Shown one piece after another: positions 37,701 to 49,693 of a stretch of DNA of 64,000 bases. Position numbers and translations under genes: made by a program. Below the pieces are notes generated by a model. It had not been told where the DNA came from and made no database searches. It saw nothing but the letters and a program-made list of their open reading frames with translations. Origin of the DNA: Corbicula japonica (taxonomy: Eukaryota > Mollusca > Bivalvia > Venerida > Cyrenidae); the NCBI GenBank assembly GCA_038501625.1, contig JAZAYU010000019.1:3246501-3310500 (forward strand), written 5' to 3'. The stretch's first letter is position 1. Each line of letters begins with the position of its first letter.

Positions 37701-40574
37701 GGTACTCTATGACTTTCTCTTTAGCGGACAAAGCAACCATAGGGTCAGTCATACAGGTACTCTATGACTTTCTCTTTAGCGGACAAAGCAACCATAGGGT
37801 CAGTCATACAGGTACTCTATGACTTTCTCTTTAGCGGACAAAGCAACCATAGGGTCAGTCATACAGGTACTCTATGACTTTCTCTTTAGTGGACAAAGCA
37901 ACCATAGGGTCAGTCATACAGGTACTCTATGACTTTCTCTTTAGCGGACAAAGCAACCATAGGGTCAGTCATACAGGTACTCTATGACTTTCTCTTTAGC
38001 GGACAAAGCAACCATAGGGTCAGTCATACAGGTACTCTATGACTTTCTCTTTAGCGGACAAAGCAACCATAGGGTCAGTCATACAGGTACTCTATGACTT
38101 TCTCTTTAGCGGACAAAGCAACCATAGGGTCAGTCATACAGGTACTCTATGACTTTCTCTTTAGCGGACAAAGCAACCATAGTCTAGAAAAAATGAATGC
38201 AAGCATATTTTGTAATGAGCTGATTTGATGCTCATCTGTAATAGTGGTAAGACTTACCAGAAAGCATGCATGAAGACTGTTACAGTCAGGACAGCATCCA
38301 TAAATGGACCTTGAACAAAGAGGCAGGCTGGCATGATGCCAAGCATGCTAACAGCCAGAACACGCTCAACCTTCCAATGTGTTGATGCCATCATGATATG
38401 CTTTCCCTGCTTCTCCGCTGCAAAATAACCAGACTCATTAAGAATATTAACATTCCATTTTGAGGTATAATTAAGTGTTAACCTTTCTTGCAGCTGGAAT
38501 TTACTTTCATTATGATATAATACTGAGCAAAAATGAAAAATTGTCATTTTTAATTGTAAAATTTGTTTAGTGATGCTTTATTTTACATAGAATATAAGTT
38601 GTGGTATTTGCACATAATTTTCTAGACATTTTCATAAAGCATAAACATGTTATTTTTTTCACAAAGGTCAAAGGTCTCTTTTTTACTTAATAATGATGAT
38701 AACTATATTTTTTTCACATAGGAGCCTAAAAGAGATTTTTAGACCGTCCAATTTAGAAGTTTATGCCTGTTCAAAAGGAAATCACAATAGTTTCAGTCCA
38801 CTGATGCAAAAGAATATGATAAAGTCACTTAAATATCTTATCTGCAAATTCCCTCACTATTAATTAAAGAAACCAGAAAATCGAACTATTTTTGCTACAA
38901 CCAAATAATTTTTTTTTATTTTTCTTTTTTTTTATTTTTTAAAACAACTGATACTGAACTGAAAACTTCCAAGATAAACATATTGGTGGTCAAATTCTTC
39001 CATATATTTTCATTCATTGGCATCTTAATGACATAATGTAATAGGAGTTTCCCGTGTTATTTTGTAAAGTTTTCATTATGGCTCGGTACATATCAAATGT
39101 TCCTCTGAACTGGGGTATTAGAAACTAGATGCATAAACTACATTAACTTTCATGTTAAAATGTGACTAACAACAGTACTCGTGGATTACATGCTTGCACT
39201 CGCTTGCTTGCTAATTTTTCTCTCTATAATTGTATTAGCCTAATTACTAGTGTCCTCTATATTGCCATCATTATGGTCTATTTTTTTTAATTAACAGCTA
39301 GTTTTTTTGAGGCACGCTACGGGAAAATGTACCTTCGGGCAGTTGACATCAATCCTTGAAACGACGTCATAAAGTTGAGCAGACAACATTAATTATTATG
39401 CAATTCGCGGTAAAAATACCATTTTATTGTCAAAATGTGTAACAAAATCACTGTTTTGTTATGAGAAAATAATAGAAATTTGAAAGTTCTTTCTAAATAT
39501 AGTAACAACAAAAATGACACAAAAAATGACCTAAGGTACCTTTTCCTGTGGCGTGCCTCTTTTTAATTAGCAGGTCTTAAGCATGGAGTGTAATAACCTG
39601 CTGTTTATTTAACCGGTTACATCTTCACTAAGCACAAATATGCTTATTTTAATTGCACACATTCTGTTTTCCCAGTTAGATGACAACAGTTGACACACAC
39701 AACGACACTGAGTACAAACGTTTTTTAACAGTTAATATACAAGCTCAAAATTTCTGAGAATCCTCTCAAAGATTTATAACTATCTATATATGTTAATAAG
39801 TAGCTTTACAAAATTTTCCTTTTTTAGACAACTGTTTAGTCCTTAAACCACTACAGCAGAGCATGTAACATTAAACTTTTGATGGTAACCATATCTACAT
39901 GTATGACATGAAGTATGTATAAATGCATGTAATGCTGCGATACTTTACAATCTTATGCTTTACTTGATATTATGATTCATGTACGATAATTGATAATGTT
40001 CAAGACAAAGGCATGAACATTCAGGGGTTCCATTTGACCCGGGAGATGACCCTTTGACCCTTGAAATTTCTAAAAAAAAACTTATTTTGACCACTAGGAT
40101 TTAAGCTGAAGGGTCATTTTTTCTTTAAATGACGGTTATTTTTGGCTTACGATTGAGAGAATCCCTTAAAAATAGACAAAATGACCCTTGAGATTCAGCA
40201 GCTAGTAGAACCCCTGTACATTGCTAAAAAATGTTGTTTTGGTTGACTTATATATATTATTACTACATGTAGTAGCCTTAGTATACTGAGCTTTTTGGTA
40301 AATTGATGTCATAGTTCATAGCAGTGTCGATCCAAATAAAATTCCACAAATAAGTGGTCTTTGGTCAAACTTGTTGATGCATCTGGTTGGTGAATAAACC
40401 AATGCATAATTGAGAATAGAATACCTGGAGTGAAAGGTCCTCTTCGGGCTCTGAAATAGTCGAGAGCCCCAGAAGAAGCTGGAGTCAATGTGAATGTCTT
40501 TGTGGTAACATCAGGTCTCAGCAGACAGGACACTGTGCCTTTGCCGAGTTTGGATCTAAGTAAAAGCTGTCCAC
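34797..40574 (-). CDS. SDHD: Succinate dehydrogenase cytochrome b small subunit (CybS), 5' end open
   Basis: Membrane anchor of mitochondrial complex II, which with SDHC holds haem b and the ubiquinone site in the inner membrane. Three coding exons on the minus strand, in transcript order: 40425-40574, 38258-38417 and 34797-34956, joined in matching phases 1, 2 and ending in TAA. The first supported exon opens GGQLLLRSKLGKGTVSCLLR, a basic, Ser-rich mitochondrial presequence. It begins in phase 1, where the human gene also has an intron. Exon two gives STHWKVERVLAVSMLGIMPA, close to the vertebrate HWTSERVVSVLLLGLLPA, and the haem-ligand region TVFMHAFW. Exon three gives SDYLQ (Asp-Tyr of the quinone site) and the family ending HFNYNDVG...AIAMLWKL. 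Three hydrophobic helices are visible. The supported part encodes about 156 residues; the family is about 160, so only a very short first exon is missing. Confidence 0.92.
35188..35429 (+). mobile_element. piggyBac-like MITE, intact 242-bp copy in SDHD intron
   Basis: Starts TTAACCCTTTCC and ends GGAAAGGGTTAA, so the outer tetranucleotides are the TTAA duplication of the piggyBac superfamily and CCCTTTCC is the terminal repeat. Inside are two separate GATC-rich palindromes of about 55 and 60 bp (about 35238-35290 and 35329-35390) that are themselves related, giving a double-hairpin fold. No coding capacity. It lies in the last SDHD intron, antisense to no other feature. Confidence 0.85.
35505..35610 (+). 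repeat. Isolated founder-like copies of the 55-bp unit
   Basis: Two diverged units (ACACAAAGCAACCAAGAGTC and GTGGACAAAGAAACCATAGG) lie 400 bp before the main array with unique sequence between. They may be remnants of an earlier array or the source of it. Confidence 0.6.
36005..38182 (+). repeat. 55-bp minisatellite, about 40 copies, in SDHD intron
   Basis: The unit is CTCTATGACTTTCTCTTTAG, TGGACAAAGCAACCATAGGG, TCAGTCATACAGGTA. Divergence and unit-length variation are highest at the low-coordinate end. Units from about 37380 onward are nearly identical, which indicates recent expansion at the high-coordinate end. It ends about 75 bp from the donor of the SDHD middle exon (38258). Some units at 36970 and 37310 have an extra ACAAATGTA, which recurs as part of a higher-order block of about 340 bp. 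Confidence 0.9.
39309..39559. mobile_element. 251-bp TIR MITE, copy 2 (inverted)
   Basis: Ends GAGGCACGCTACGGGAAAAT and ATTTTCC-like complement, interior in reverse order relative to 28606-28856. Flanked by T-runs on both sides. Lies in an SDHD intron. Confidence 0.75.
40022..40216. mobile_element. 195-bp inverted-repeat element in SDHD intron
   Basis: Ends are CAGGGGTTC and GAACCCCTG, with subterminal TGACCCTTGA in both halves. A fragment with CAGCAGCTAGTGGAACCCCC lies at about 41240-41270. The CAG/CTG ends are hAT-like, but no clear target duplication is seen. Confidence 0.55.
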
Positions 40575-42784
40575 CTGCAACATACATTAAATCTCAATAA
40601 ATTTATAATAATTATTGTGATAATTTATTGCACATTAAAACAATTAATGTGAGATAAAAATGATTCTTTCATACATTGTATCAATATAAACCATTAAAGT
40701 TGAATTTCTTGGACCTCTATGTGTGTTTTGTCTGTGGTGTTATAAATTCTAACAATTTTGGCAAAAACATACTTTTTATTAACTTTTTTTTTCATAATTT
40801 ATGGAAAGTCACTTTAAGTTAATATGACAGGTACAACCAATTTTATAAGCACCAATATGTTTCATATTGAAGTCTGATGAATTGGGCATAACTCAGAAAT
40901 AATTAAGAGCAAGAGATGTTTGTAAAACATGTATGCCTCCTTAAAGCGCCAATTTGATAGTAATCCACTGTTATTTTACTGAAGGTCACTGTGACCTTGA
41001 CCTTTGACCTATTGATCTCAAAATCAATAGGGGTCATGTACCTGTGATAATTCACCTCACTACCAAATCTGAGGACTGTACGTCAAATTGTTGTGTAGTT
41101 ATTGATGGGACAAGGTTGGTTACAGAGGGACTTACATGTGCAAAGCAATATACTCCCACTTCTTTGAAGAGGGGCATAATAAGGGATTGGCTATTAATTG
41201 GGAGGTAGAATCCCTACAAAAAATATTACATGATGCTTGTGGCTCAGCAGCTAGTGGAACCCCCTGAATATATAACATTATTCACATTTGACATTGTTTC
41301 TGATTGGTTATGTGGCAAGTCTACATGAATTATATAGCTAGTCCATGTAGTTTTTCAAGCTTGATGATTTTCCTGCCTTTCTTTGACGTTTAGCATGTAG
41401 ATTTTGTGCTAAGGCATGTTATATTCTGATTTTACTTTAATTTAAATCACACGAGGCTGGTATTTGACAGTGTGAACATTTGAGTGGATGATTGCCACCC
41501 AACTGTCCAGCTGTTTTGTGTATGTGTATGAGTTGGTTTCATTCTACACTTCTTTACATTTCTTATTTGCAGAAGTACATACTGGACAAGAGATGAATTT
41601 TACTACTATTTCTGGATAAAATCTGTTGTCTTTATTCTCAATTTGAATTAATATTTTTTAGGTATGATGTTATTGCACTTAGGTACCTAGAACAGGTCGT
41701 CTTTTCTACCTCGGGTTTGCTCACAGGGTGGCAGAATAGCACTTATCCGATGGTTCGTGTACAGCTCTCTACTCCACTTGGAAGTGCAATTGCAGTTAAC
41801 AAATGTTATAGAAACAATAATACATGATGACAAAAACTGAGAAAGATTTTCATAACAAAGACTGTGACAGATACGTTGTTCAAGAAAGATTTTGGTCAAA
41901 ATACATGATACATGAACTTATACATTTGTAGATTGAAAAGCTGTCAAATACTAAAGCCTATTTCATATTTTGTGTTTGTGTTTTATTGTTTCAGTGTAGA
42001 TACAATGGAATTAGTGAATAATTGTTTTATTCACGAAACTAAGTGAGTAAGGATATATTGTAACATTGTCTACAGTATATATTATTATGCCAGGGCCTTC
42101 CCCAGAAAAATTTTAAGGTATCCTGGCATTCTACGTGTGACATGCACTGTATGTTCAGAATGGTAAGAGTACATTTACAGGTCAAACTAGTCAACTTAAT
42201 GGTGTCTGCACACTCTTTCTATAAGATTATGTAGATCAACATTTTCAACACTTCGATCTAGAGGTGTTTTTTTGCTGAAACCAGGTCGCTTAAATAGGTT
42301 CTCTCATAAAGTTGACCTTCACCTCCATAATATCAAAAGGTTTTACGGTGTTAATACAATACATATCGCAATTTGATTGCTGTCAATCAATAAACCTTTA
42401 AACATGCTAACGGCATATTGTTCCTCGACATAAAATCAATATTATTTAAATTTTGTTAAGCCATATAACCTCTTGTCCAACTCCTCAAAAGAGCTTGAGA
42501 TGCCATCTTGACGTTTAAGGTCAAGGTTTTTTCGCAGACGCTCGTACAAGAACTGGCAAGCGTCTGATAAACACAGAATCAATAAATAACAAAAAGATTT
42601 TCTTAGACGTTTTCAAAGCTCTATCTCAAATCCGTCCGTTCATAAGAGTGCTGGTTAAAAATGGCCTAGGGTAAAACAGCCAGATTAAAAAAATGACTCA
42701 ATTTTGAGAAAAACATGTCGCCAGCCTTTGGACGACCAAATCTCCTAGGTTAAAACTCTAAAATTAAATATTGCTATTTTGGGG
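40575..42784. other. Region upstream of the supported SDHD exons
   Basis: Part of SDHD intron 1 or its 5' flank. It contains a dispersed repeat at about 40980-41170 with CACTGTGACCTTGACCTTTG followed by ACCT and a GGGGCATAATAAGG tail. A candidate for the missing first SDHD exon could not be chosen here. Otherwise no feature is seen. Confidence 0.4.
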
Positions 42785-43833
42785 GAGAGATCTGACGTTT
42801 TCTTAGAACAAACATCACTGAGATAGCCATTTATGTTACTTCCTTTAAGTTTTATAGCAAGCTAAATGTCTAGTAACATCCCTTTTTTGCATGTCGCCAT
42901 GAAAAACATCAATTTTTACAGAAAAATGTTGAAATATGACGATTGGCAATTAAAAAAACGAAATATGAATATCAGGAATAGCCACATCCAGCAGACACAG
43001 CATCCCCACACAGCAAAAAGAAGAGAGGAAAAGAGAGCATGGTATTACAATAATCAGTTTCAAAATGGACGCCACAAACAAATAACGAAAGTGGGAACCA
43101 GAGGGGTTACCGCATTGGAACGGTCAGTGGCAAAACAAATTGCCACTGGGGGGTTTAAACCAGGTTCTATAGGGTGCACCAACCTCACACTTGCCCCAAC
43201 AGGTTCTCATATCACAAGACAAGTACAACTTCTCTTTGTGAAATAAATCCAACCCACCCATCGGCTTAACAATGTTGCATGCAAAAGCACACAAACATAT
43301 AAAACATAACTTAACATAAATCCATCTATTAGTGGAGAAAATCCACACTTATTATCAAAATACACTGAGCTTTCCAATCTCTTCTATTCCTATTGAGTCT
43401 GGTTTACAAGAGTATATACAAATAAACAAATTGAATGAGCATTAGTGCCGGTATCAAAATATTCAAATACGTTTTTGGTAAGTTTATTTTCAAACGTTAA
43501 ATTGGGTGGAAACTTTTGAATGTCTGCACATCGTTGGTTGTACATACAATGTGTAATTAAATAAATAGGTAAATAAAATGCTGACAATCAAAACAAGAGA
43601 AACTTACTGGGATTCCTTTTAAACAGGGGACTTCTATTTAAATGGGAGAATGTCTGCGAGGAGATAATTTTGTTTCATAGCTAAGCCCTAAAAATATGCG
43701 TTCGTAGATCTATATTATTAATTCGATACATGTGCCAGTTTTGGGGTTCAAAATTACTTTCAATTAGTAGTGTTAACCAAGACTTGGACCTCTGATTGCT
43801 GGCTTACCATGATGGCATTCTACCAGTCAAGCT
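42785..43833. mobile_element. Duplicated 1.05-kb element, copy 1
   Basis: Matches 48091-49139 along its whole 1049 bp with only scattered substitutions and small indels (for example AGGTTCTATAGGG against AGGTTCTAGGG). It contains GTCAGTGGCAAAACAAATTG then CCACTGGGGGGTTTAAACC, a word set dispersed in bivalve DNA (a relative is at about 10957). Copy 1 has a 126-codon frame that copy 2 breaks, and both share a 65-codon minus-strand frame. Neither looks like a gene. No terminal repeats or target duplications were found, so it may be a segmental duplication or a young transposon copy. Confidence 0.65.
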
Positions 43834-46567
43834 TATATAAAACATAAGAAGCTAATAGCGTTGCAAAGCCAAAGGGCGGGTACTCAATGATCTTACCGAG
43901 ACCAGAGCACCTGGAGTAAAATCAGCAAGAACACGATAACAGGGATAAAAGAAACAAATCGAGTTAAGAAATTTGCTGTTTTTTATGTTTAAGGCATGTG
44001 AAGATATGGTATTAGAAAGTTCTGTTGCAATTGGATGCTATTTCAAACAATGACACTGGTTTTAAGGGATGTCGCCAAAAAACTACTTTCCTACCGTAAC
44101 CATTTTAAACTTTACTGCTGATTGTACTAAATAAGATAAAACAGTTATGAAGGCATAAATATTTTATAGAATTATCAAATATTATGTATTTAAAAGTATA
44201 ACACCAGTGTCTTTTTTATAATTTTTTCCGTAACCAAAAGTATCATGATTGCTTCTTAAATTGTTGTTATCAATTGGTTGACTCGCTATTATCACAGAAG
44301 CCGTCAAGTAATATAGTCAGAAGTGGTAAGATAATTAAAATTTACCCTTGTAATTTTGGGTTATGGAGGAAAGTTACGGAGGAAGCTAGAAAAGTAACGG
44401 AGGAAAAATATGCACGATTTTCAATTTATCTTCGACTAACTTTACCTCTAATTGTAAGCTGCACACGTGAGTTTTTATTCAAAAAATGTTCGTCCATTGC
44501 AACTGATACGTAAGAACTCAAAATTGTTTGTCAAAATTCAAACAAATACTATTATTATACTGCATAAAATATATATGCAGGTTACTTTTTATTTTGACTG
44601 GTGCATGGTTTTTCTTGAGCTTGGTCTCTATTGAATAAACATTAAATTACATTTTAAATGAAAGTTTTACAAACATAAGTGAAAATATTTAGCTCACAAC
44701 ATTTAATAAGCCTTGAAATCAGTAACTGAATTGCAATGCAGTACCAGACACAAATGAAATACCCGTGTTGTTGTTAGCACAGACACTGATGTACAGCGGT
44801 CTGCATTCTTATTTTATGAACATAGATCACTTGAAATACTAGATTTGACGTTTGTTTGATTGAAGACAGATTGACTTCACTGTTGGTCACTTATTTATTT
44901 GTTTGGAATGCCTACTATACTGAGACATGTTAAACACTCTAGTTGCACAAATGCTGCACAATGATTGTCATATCATGTCGTTCAGTGCAGTGCACTGTTT
45001 AGACCTTCTAGTATCTGGTTTAATAAAGTATAAGCTGTACCTCTTATGTGTATCATAAGGGGTGCATATGTACTCTTTATCCATGTAAAGTTTTATCATG
45101 AATTATTGTGATTAGCAATAGGCCTATAGTTGATAAGAAGCTTGAGAGAAAGTAGTCTCAATAATTCGACTGCAAGCACAGACCCATTACCATACTGACT
45201 TTTTACAGATGTCTGTCCTTTACGTCTCAAGCAGTTACGATCAAAACTGTGGTGGAAATCGACCCGATTTAAATTCTGTTATTTATCGATAAACGTGAGT
45301 CAGGTAAACTTTAAGCGCGGAAATCGAAGTTTGTTGACATGGGTGGAGGTTTAAAAGAGTTTTGCATAAAAAACGAAACCGTTATTTATAAAGGATTACA
45401 TATATTGATTCTACTTGAATGTGGCTTTTCAGGTGTGTAAATTTTTTAAAGATACATATGGTTTAAGATGCTTTATGGAACCGCCAAAGTTGCGATTCAA
45501 ATGCCGATCGGCGGCGTATAGAAATAGAAGGAAATATTTTCCGCATTGATTTGAATAGTAACTGGGTTGTGCGCGATGGACGAACATCGCATATATAGAA
45601 AAGTCCATGTCGCGCACAAATAGTTGTGCTAGAGAGAAAGTATTAAAATAGATACAGAAAGCAAGTGTTTACGTCATCCGGCAGCCAATCAGATGCCTCT
45701 AGTTTTTGGATTACAACAGTCGTTTATTTTCTGATAACGACGGAGAAAGAGTCTATTCCAAGGCCGTAACCCCAAGTGTTCTCTTTTTCGTTAAATGTTT
45801 GTGGCGTCTTATTTGAATTTGATATAGTTATGATTAAACATTTTATTACATTTTTCATTGGGGACGTTTTGACCAAATTTTCACTTTCATTTGGGTACGT
45901 TTTGACCAAAATGGGGACGTTCCATATGTATAACAAAAATGCACCCTTTTCCTCTCTTCTTTTTCGCTCCGTGGGGAGGCTGTGTTTTGTGAGGGTGGCG
46001 ATTCCCTGATATGCATATTTCACTGTTTCTTTTTTGTATTTCTCACTCTTAAGCTGTTTTTCAAACTCATCCAATCGCATTTTGATTTACATGTGAAATA
46101 CTTAACCAATCGTGACGTACATAACAAAAGTATTATAATTTCTATCGCCCGGATGTTGACAAAATTGAGATGAAAACAAATTTTGGGCAGTAGTTCGGTC
46201 AAATGGGTGAGGCTTAGTAATCGGTATTTCTTCAATAATTTAGATATATGATCAAGATAGTTGCTAGTTTTGAAGACCCATAATTTAAGACTGTTGGCGT
46301 CATACTTGATATGTAATGATCAGAAAATTGTTGCGAAATATGCTTACCAAATCCAGACATGTTTGTCAAATTGATAACATTGCTCCGATTCCCAATTTAG
46401 GGACAGAACCCATAATGTACACAGACTCGTGTTTAGAGGTCCTTTTCTGAACAGTATGCCTATAGAGCTATATAGCTTTAACAGAGCTCTTGTGCCAAAT
46501 TTGGTCATTTTATGATCTGTATCGCAAGATGCAACTATGATCATCCAACAAGTTTTCGTGCTATATA
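43834..46567. other. Intergenic stretch without supported gene
   Basis: Frames at 44274-44513 (+) and 45724-46080 (-) were inspected and show no recognised domain. At 45868-45918 the phrase ACGTTTTGACCAAA occurs twice. At 46346-46358 the minus strand reads ATGTCTGGATTTG followed by GTAAGC, a possible phase-1 mini first exon of SDHD. That is weak evidence only. Confidence 0.35.
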
Positions 46568-47369
46568 CTGGTCATCTATGGGTTCGCGTTACTTAACAGT
46601 TATCACAATGAAGTAAAGACGAAAAGAAACTTACCTGTTAAATTTTGATTTATTTCTCCTATTCCAACCTTTTCCTGTTATTTAATTCTTAAAATGACCA
46701 TGGAATATCCAAAAACAATAGAATGCATCCATATGATTGTCATTGGTGTCCGCCGTGTTGTCCTGATTACGTCATCATTCGTTTCGCGGTATGTGAAAAT
46801 TCTTGGAATAAATCGAACACTCGTAGGTTTAGAACACTAAATGTTTAATCAGATAACAAGTCATTTAAAGTGTGATAGGTGAACATGTCAAAACTTGAAC
46901 TGTTAACTAAATTTTAACAAATAACAACTGTTAATCACACTGACTGTAAGAAATTATTTTGTTTCATGGTAACAGTACTTTCATTCCATATTTAATAATT
47001 AGTGGTTGGTTACCTATCTGATTTAAAATTTAGTGGTCGGTTACCTATCTGATTTAAAATTTAGTGGTCGGTTACCTAACTACATATAAACACTTCCGGG
47101 GCTATGGGCGGGGCAGACGAACTTGTAAACAAAGCAAAATAGGACAAAAATAAGGGCTGAAGGTGAGTTTTTTTGCTTCATTTCAAACAAAAACACTATA
47201 TTTGATGTATACGAACAAATACTCACCAAGAAACTACTCATAACTGTTGAAAAAACGTTTTTCGTCAAACCACAAATATAGGTCAGCAACGTGACAATGT
47301 AAACAATCGGTAGAGGGCGCAACGCAAATGCGGCGAGACGAACGATGACGCGAACCCATAGATGACCAG
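46568..47369. mobile_element. 802-bp TA-flanked TIR element
   Basis: The terminal 22 bp are perfect inverted repeats starting CTGGTCATCTATGGGTTCGC, flanked by TA (TATA on both sides). The interior has three tandem units of 36 bp with TTTAGTGGTCGGTTACCTA (about 46997-47080). No transposase is seen. TA duplication fits a Tc1/mariner-type non-autonomous element, different in end sequence from the one at 4011-4540. Confidence 0.75.
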
Positions 47370-48090
47370 TATAATCAGTAATCAATTTGGTTGGGAAAAG
47401 AAACAAAGTTTTGTTTACCTGCTACTAATCTATTCACTTCAGTAAAGTTCATTCATCAAAGACATTCCAAATCGTATTTCCAGCGTTTTTGTTAACCCAA
47501 CTATCAGCCATGGGGTAGAATCTAGTTTAGCTGACCCCAGATGTTCAAAACACAAAAGCCCAGCGGCATTTGAGCGAGAAAAGCGGGGGTGTGGGGTGGT
47601 AGCCCCCATTTTAATTTTAAACTCGTTATAATTGAAATGTGTTTGACACATGACTAGGATAGCAATGAATTTTCTCACAATCGATGCTCTTTAGTGTTAG
47701 GGTCTGCTAAACTAGATGTGTTCCCCAGCCATGTTATCCATGACGTCACCAAAAAGTTTTCGGGGGTCATACTCAAAACAATAATACAAGTAGATAAGTT
47801 AATCAGCCTGACAACAACTAAATATTTATTATTTTGAGAAGCCCCCTAACATGTGATGATCGCTTAAATCCTGCATAAAAATAATTAAATCGTTCGGGGA
47901 GCTGATTTCGAGATTTCATGAATGAAGTTTCTTTATTATAATGTAAACATTGTTATTTGGATTTTGAAAATAATTTACACTTGTTTTTATTATTTGGGCA
48001 TCTTTTCACATGTTTTAACTGCATGATGTTTTATGAAAAAAGTTTCATCTGTCAAACTGTCAAAAAAAAACATCCTCATTTATTTTGAGG

Positions 48091-49139
48091 GAGAGATCTG
48101 ACGTTTTCTTAGAACAAACATCACTGAGATAGCCATTTATGTTACTTCCTTTAAGTTTTATAGCAAGCTAAATGTCTAGTAACATCGCTTTTTTGCATGT
48201 CGCCAGGAAAAACATCAATTTTTACAGAAAAATGTTGAAATATGACGATTGGCAATTATAAAAAACGAAATATGAATATCAGGAATAGCCACATCCAGCA
48301 TACACCGCATCCCCACACAGCCAAAAAGAAGAGAGGAAAAGAGAGCATGGTATTACAATAATCAGTTTCAAAATGGACGCCACAAACAAATAACGAAAGT
48401 GAGAACCAGAGGGGTTACTGCCTTGGAACGGTCAGTGGCAAAACAAATTGCCACTGGGGGGTTTAAACCAGGTTCTAGGGTGCACCAACCTCACACTTGC
48501 CCCAACAGGTTCTCATATCACAAGACAAGTACAACTTGTCTTGGTGAAATAAATCCAACCCACCCATCGGCTTAACAATGTTGCATGCAAAAGCACACAA
48601 ACATATAAAACATAACTTAACATAAATCCATCTATTAGTGGAGAAAATCCACACTTATTATCAAAATACACTGAGCTTTTCAATCTCTTCTATTCCTATT
48701 GAGTCTGGTTTACAAGAGTATATACAAATAAACAAATTGAATGAGCATTAGTGCCGGTATCAAAATATTCAAATACGTTTTTGGTAAGTTTATTTTCAAA
48801 CGTTAAATTGGGTGGGAACTTTTGAATGTCTGCACATCGTTGGTTGTACATACAATGTGTAATTAAATAAATAGGTAAATAAAATGCTGACAATCAAAAC
48901 AAGAGAAACTTACTGGGATTCCTTTTAAACAGGGGACTTCTATTTAAATGGAAGAATGTCTGCGAGGAGATAATTTTGTTTCATGGCTAAGCCCTAAAAA
49001 TATGCGTTCGTAGATCTATATTATTAATTCGATACATGTGCCAGTTTTGGGGTTCAAAATTACTTTCAATTAGTAGTGTTAACCAAGACTTGGACCTCTG
49101 ATTGCTGGCTTACCATGATGGCATTCTACCAGTCAAGCT
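48091..49139. mobile_element. Duplicated 1.05-kb element, copy 2
   Basis: Second copy of 42785-43833 in the same orientation, 5.3 kb away. A compensating set of single-base insertions and deletions keeps the length at 1049 bp. Flanking sequences beyond the ends are unrelated. Confidence 0.65.
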
Positions 49140-49479
49140 ATCAAGGCTACCTGCCTGATTTATCAATGTTTTAATAATATTTGTATTTACTTTTATAAAG
49201 CAAATTATCGTTTATTTCATTTTAAATTACAATGAATGATAATTAAATGACTATATCCCAAGTAAATGACAACTTATTAAAATAAAATAAAATTTGTTAG
49301 CAAATGTTACAATAACATAATTATGTCATTTTTTTGTGAAGTCAACTTGCAGTGAGCTGGACTTACTTAGTTGTCACGTTGGCAGTTCAGTGTGAGTATA
49401 TGCATGCATTGGTCCATGAATGCAACAGTCCTGATTTGTCCAGACCATAACTTTGACATGCATTGACATGCACATCTGT

Positions 49480-49665
49480 GCCATCTGATCAGGATCTGCA
49501 CTGGTCACATTTTGGTCAGAAATACCGGTAACCAAATGAATAAAAAATTGAACAGTTTAGATCTTGATCAGACGGCACGGATCTGCCGACTGATCTGGAT
49601 CTAAACTGTTCGCCCACGAAATAAAGGTTTGTCTATGGACTCATGATTATGGAGGAAAGGGTTAA
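49480..49665 (+). mobile_element. piggyBac-like MITE, left-truncated copy
   Basis: Contains the second GATC-rich palindrome and the right end GGAAAGGGTTAA, but the left terminus is lost in unrelated sequence. It ends 20 bp before the splice acceptor upstream of the GOLGA7 start codon. Confidence 0.65.
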
Positions 49666-49693
49666 TCTGTCCAGTTTGTTTTCAGGTCAGAAG

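Noticed and set aside
42866..43246. 126-codon frame in the duplicated element
   Set aside because: The second copy at 48 kb has indels that break it, so it is not under coding constraint.
43390..43587. 65-codon minus-strand frame identical in both copies of the duplication
   Set aside because: Identity reflects the recent duplication of the whole 1,049 bp, not selection on the frame.
45724..46080. 118-codon minus-strand frame with a basic KRKRREEK segment
   Set aside because: Low-complexity charged run, no homologous domain recognised, and open frames also exist on the opposite strand.
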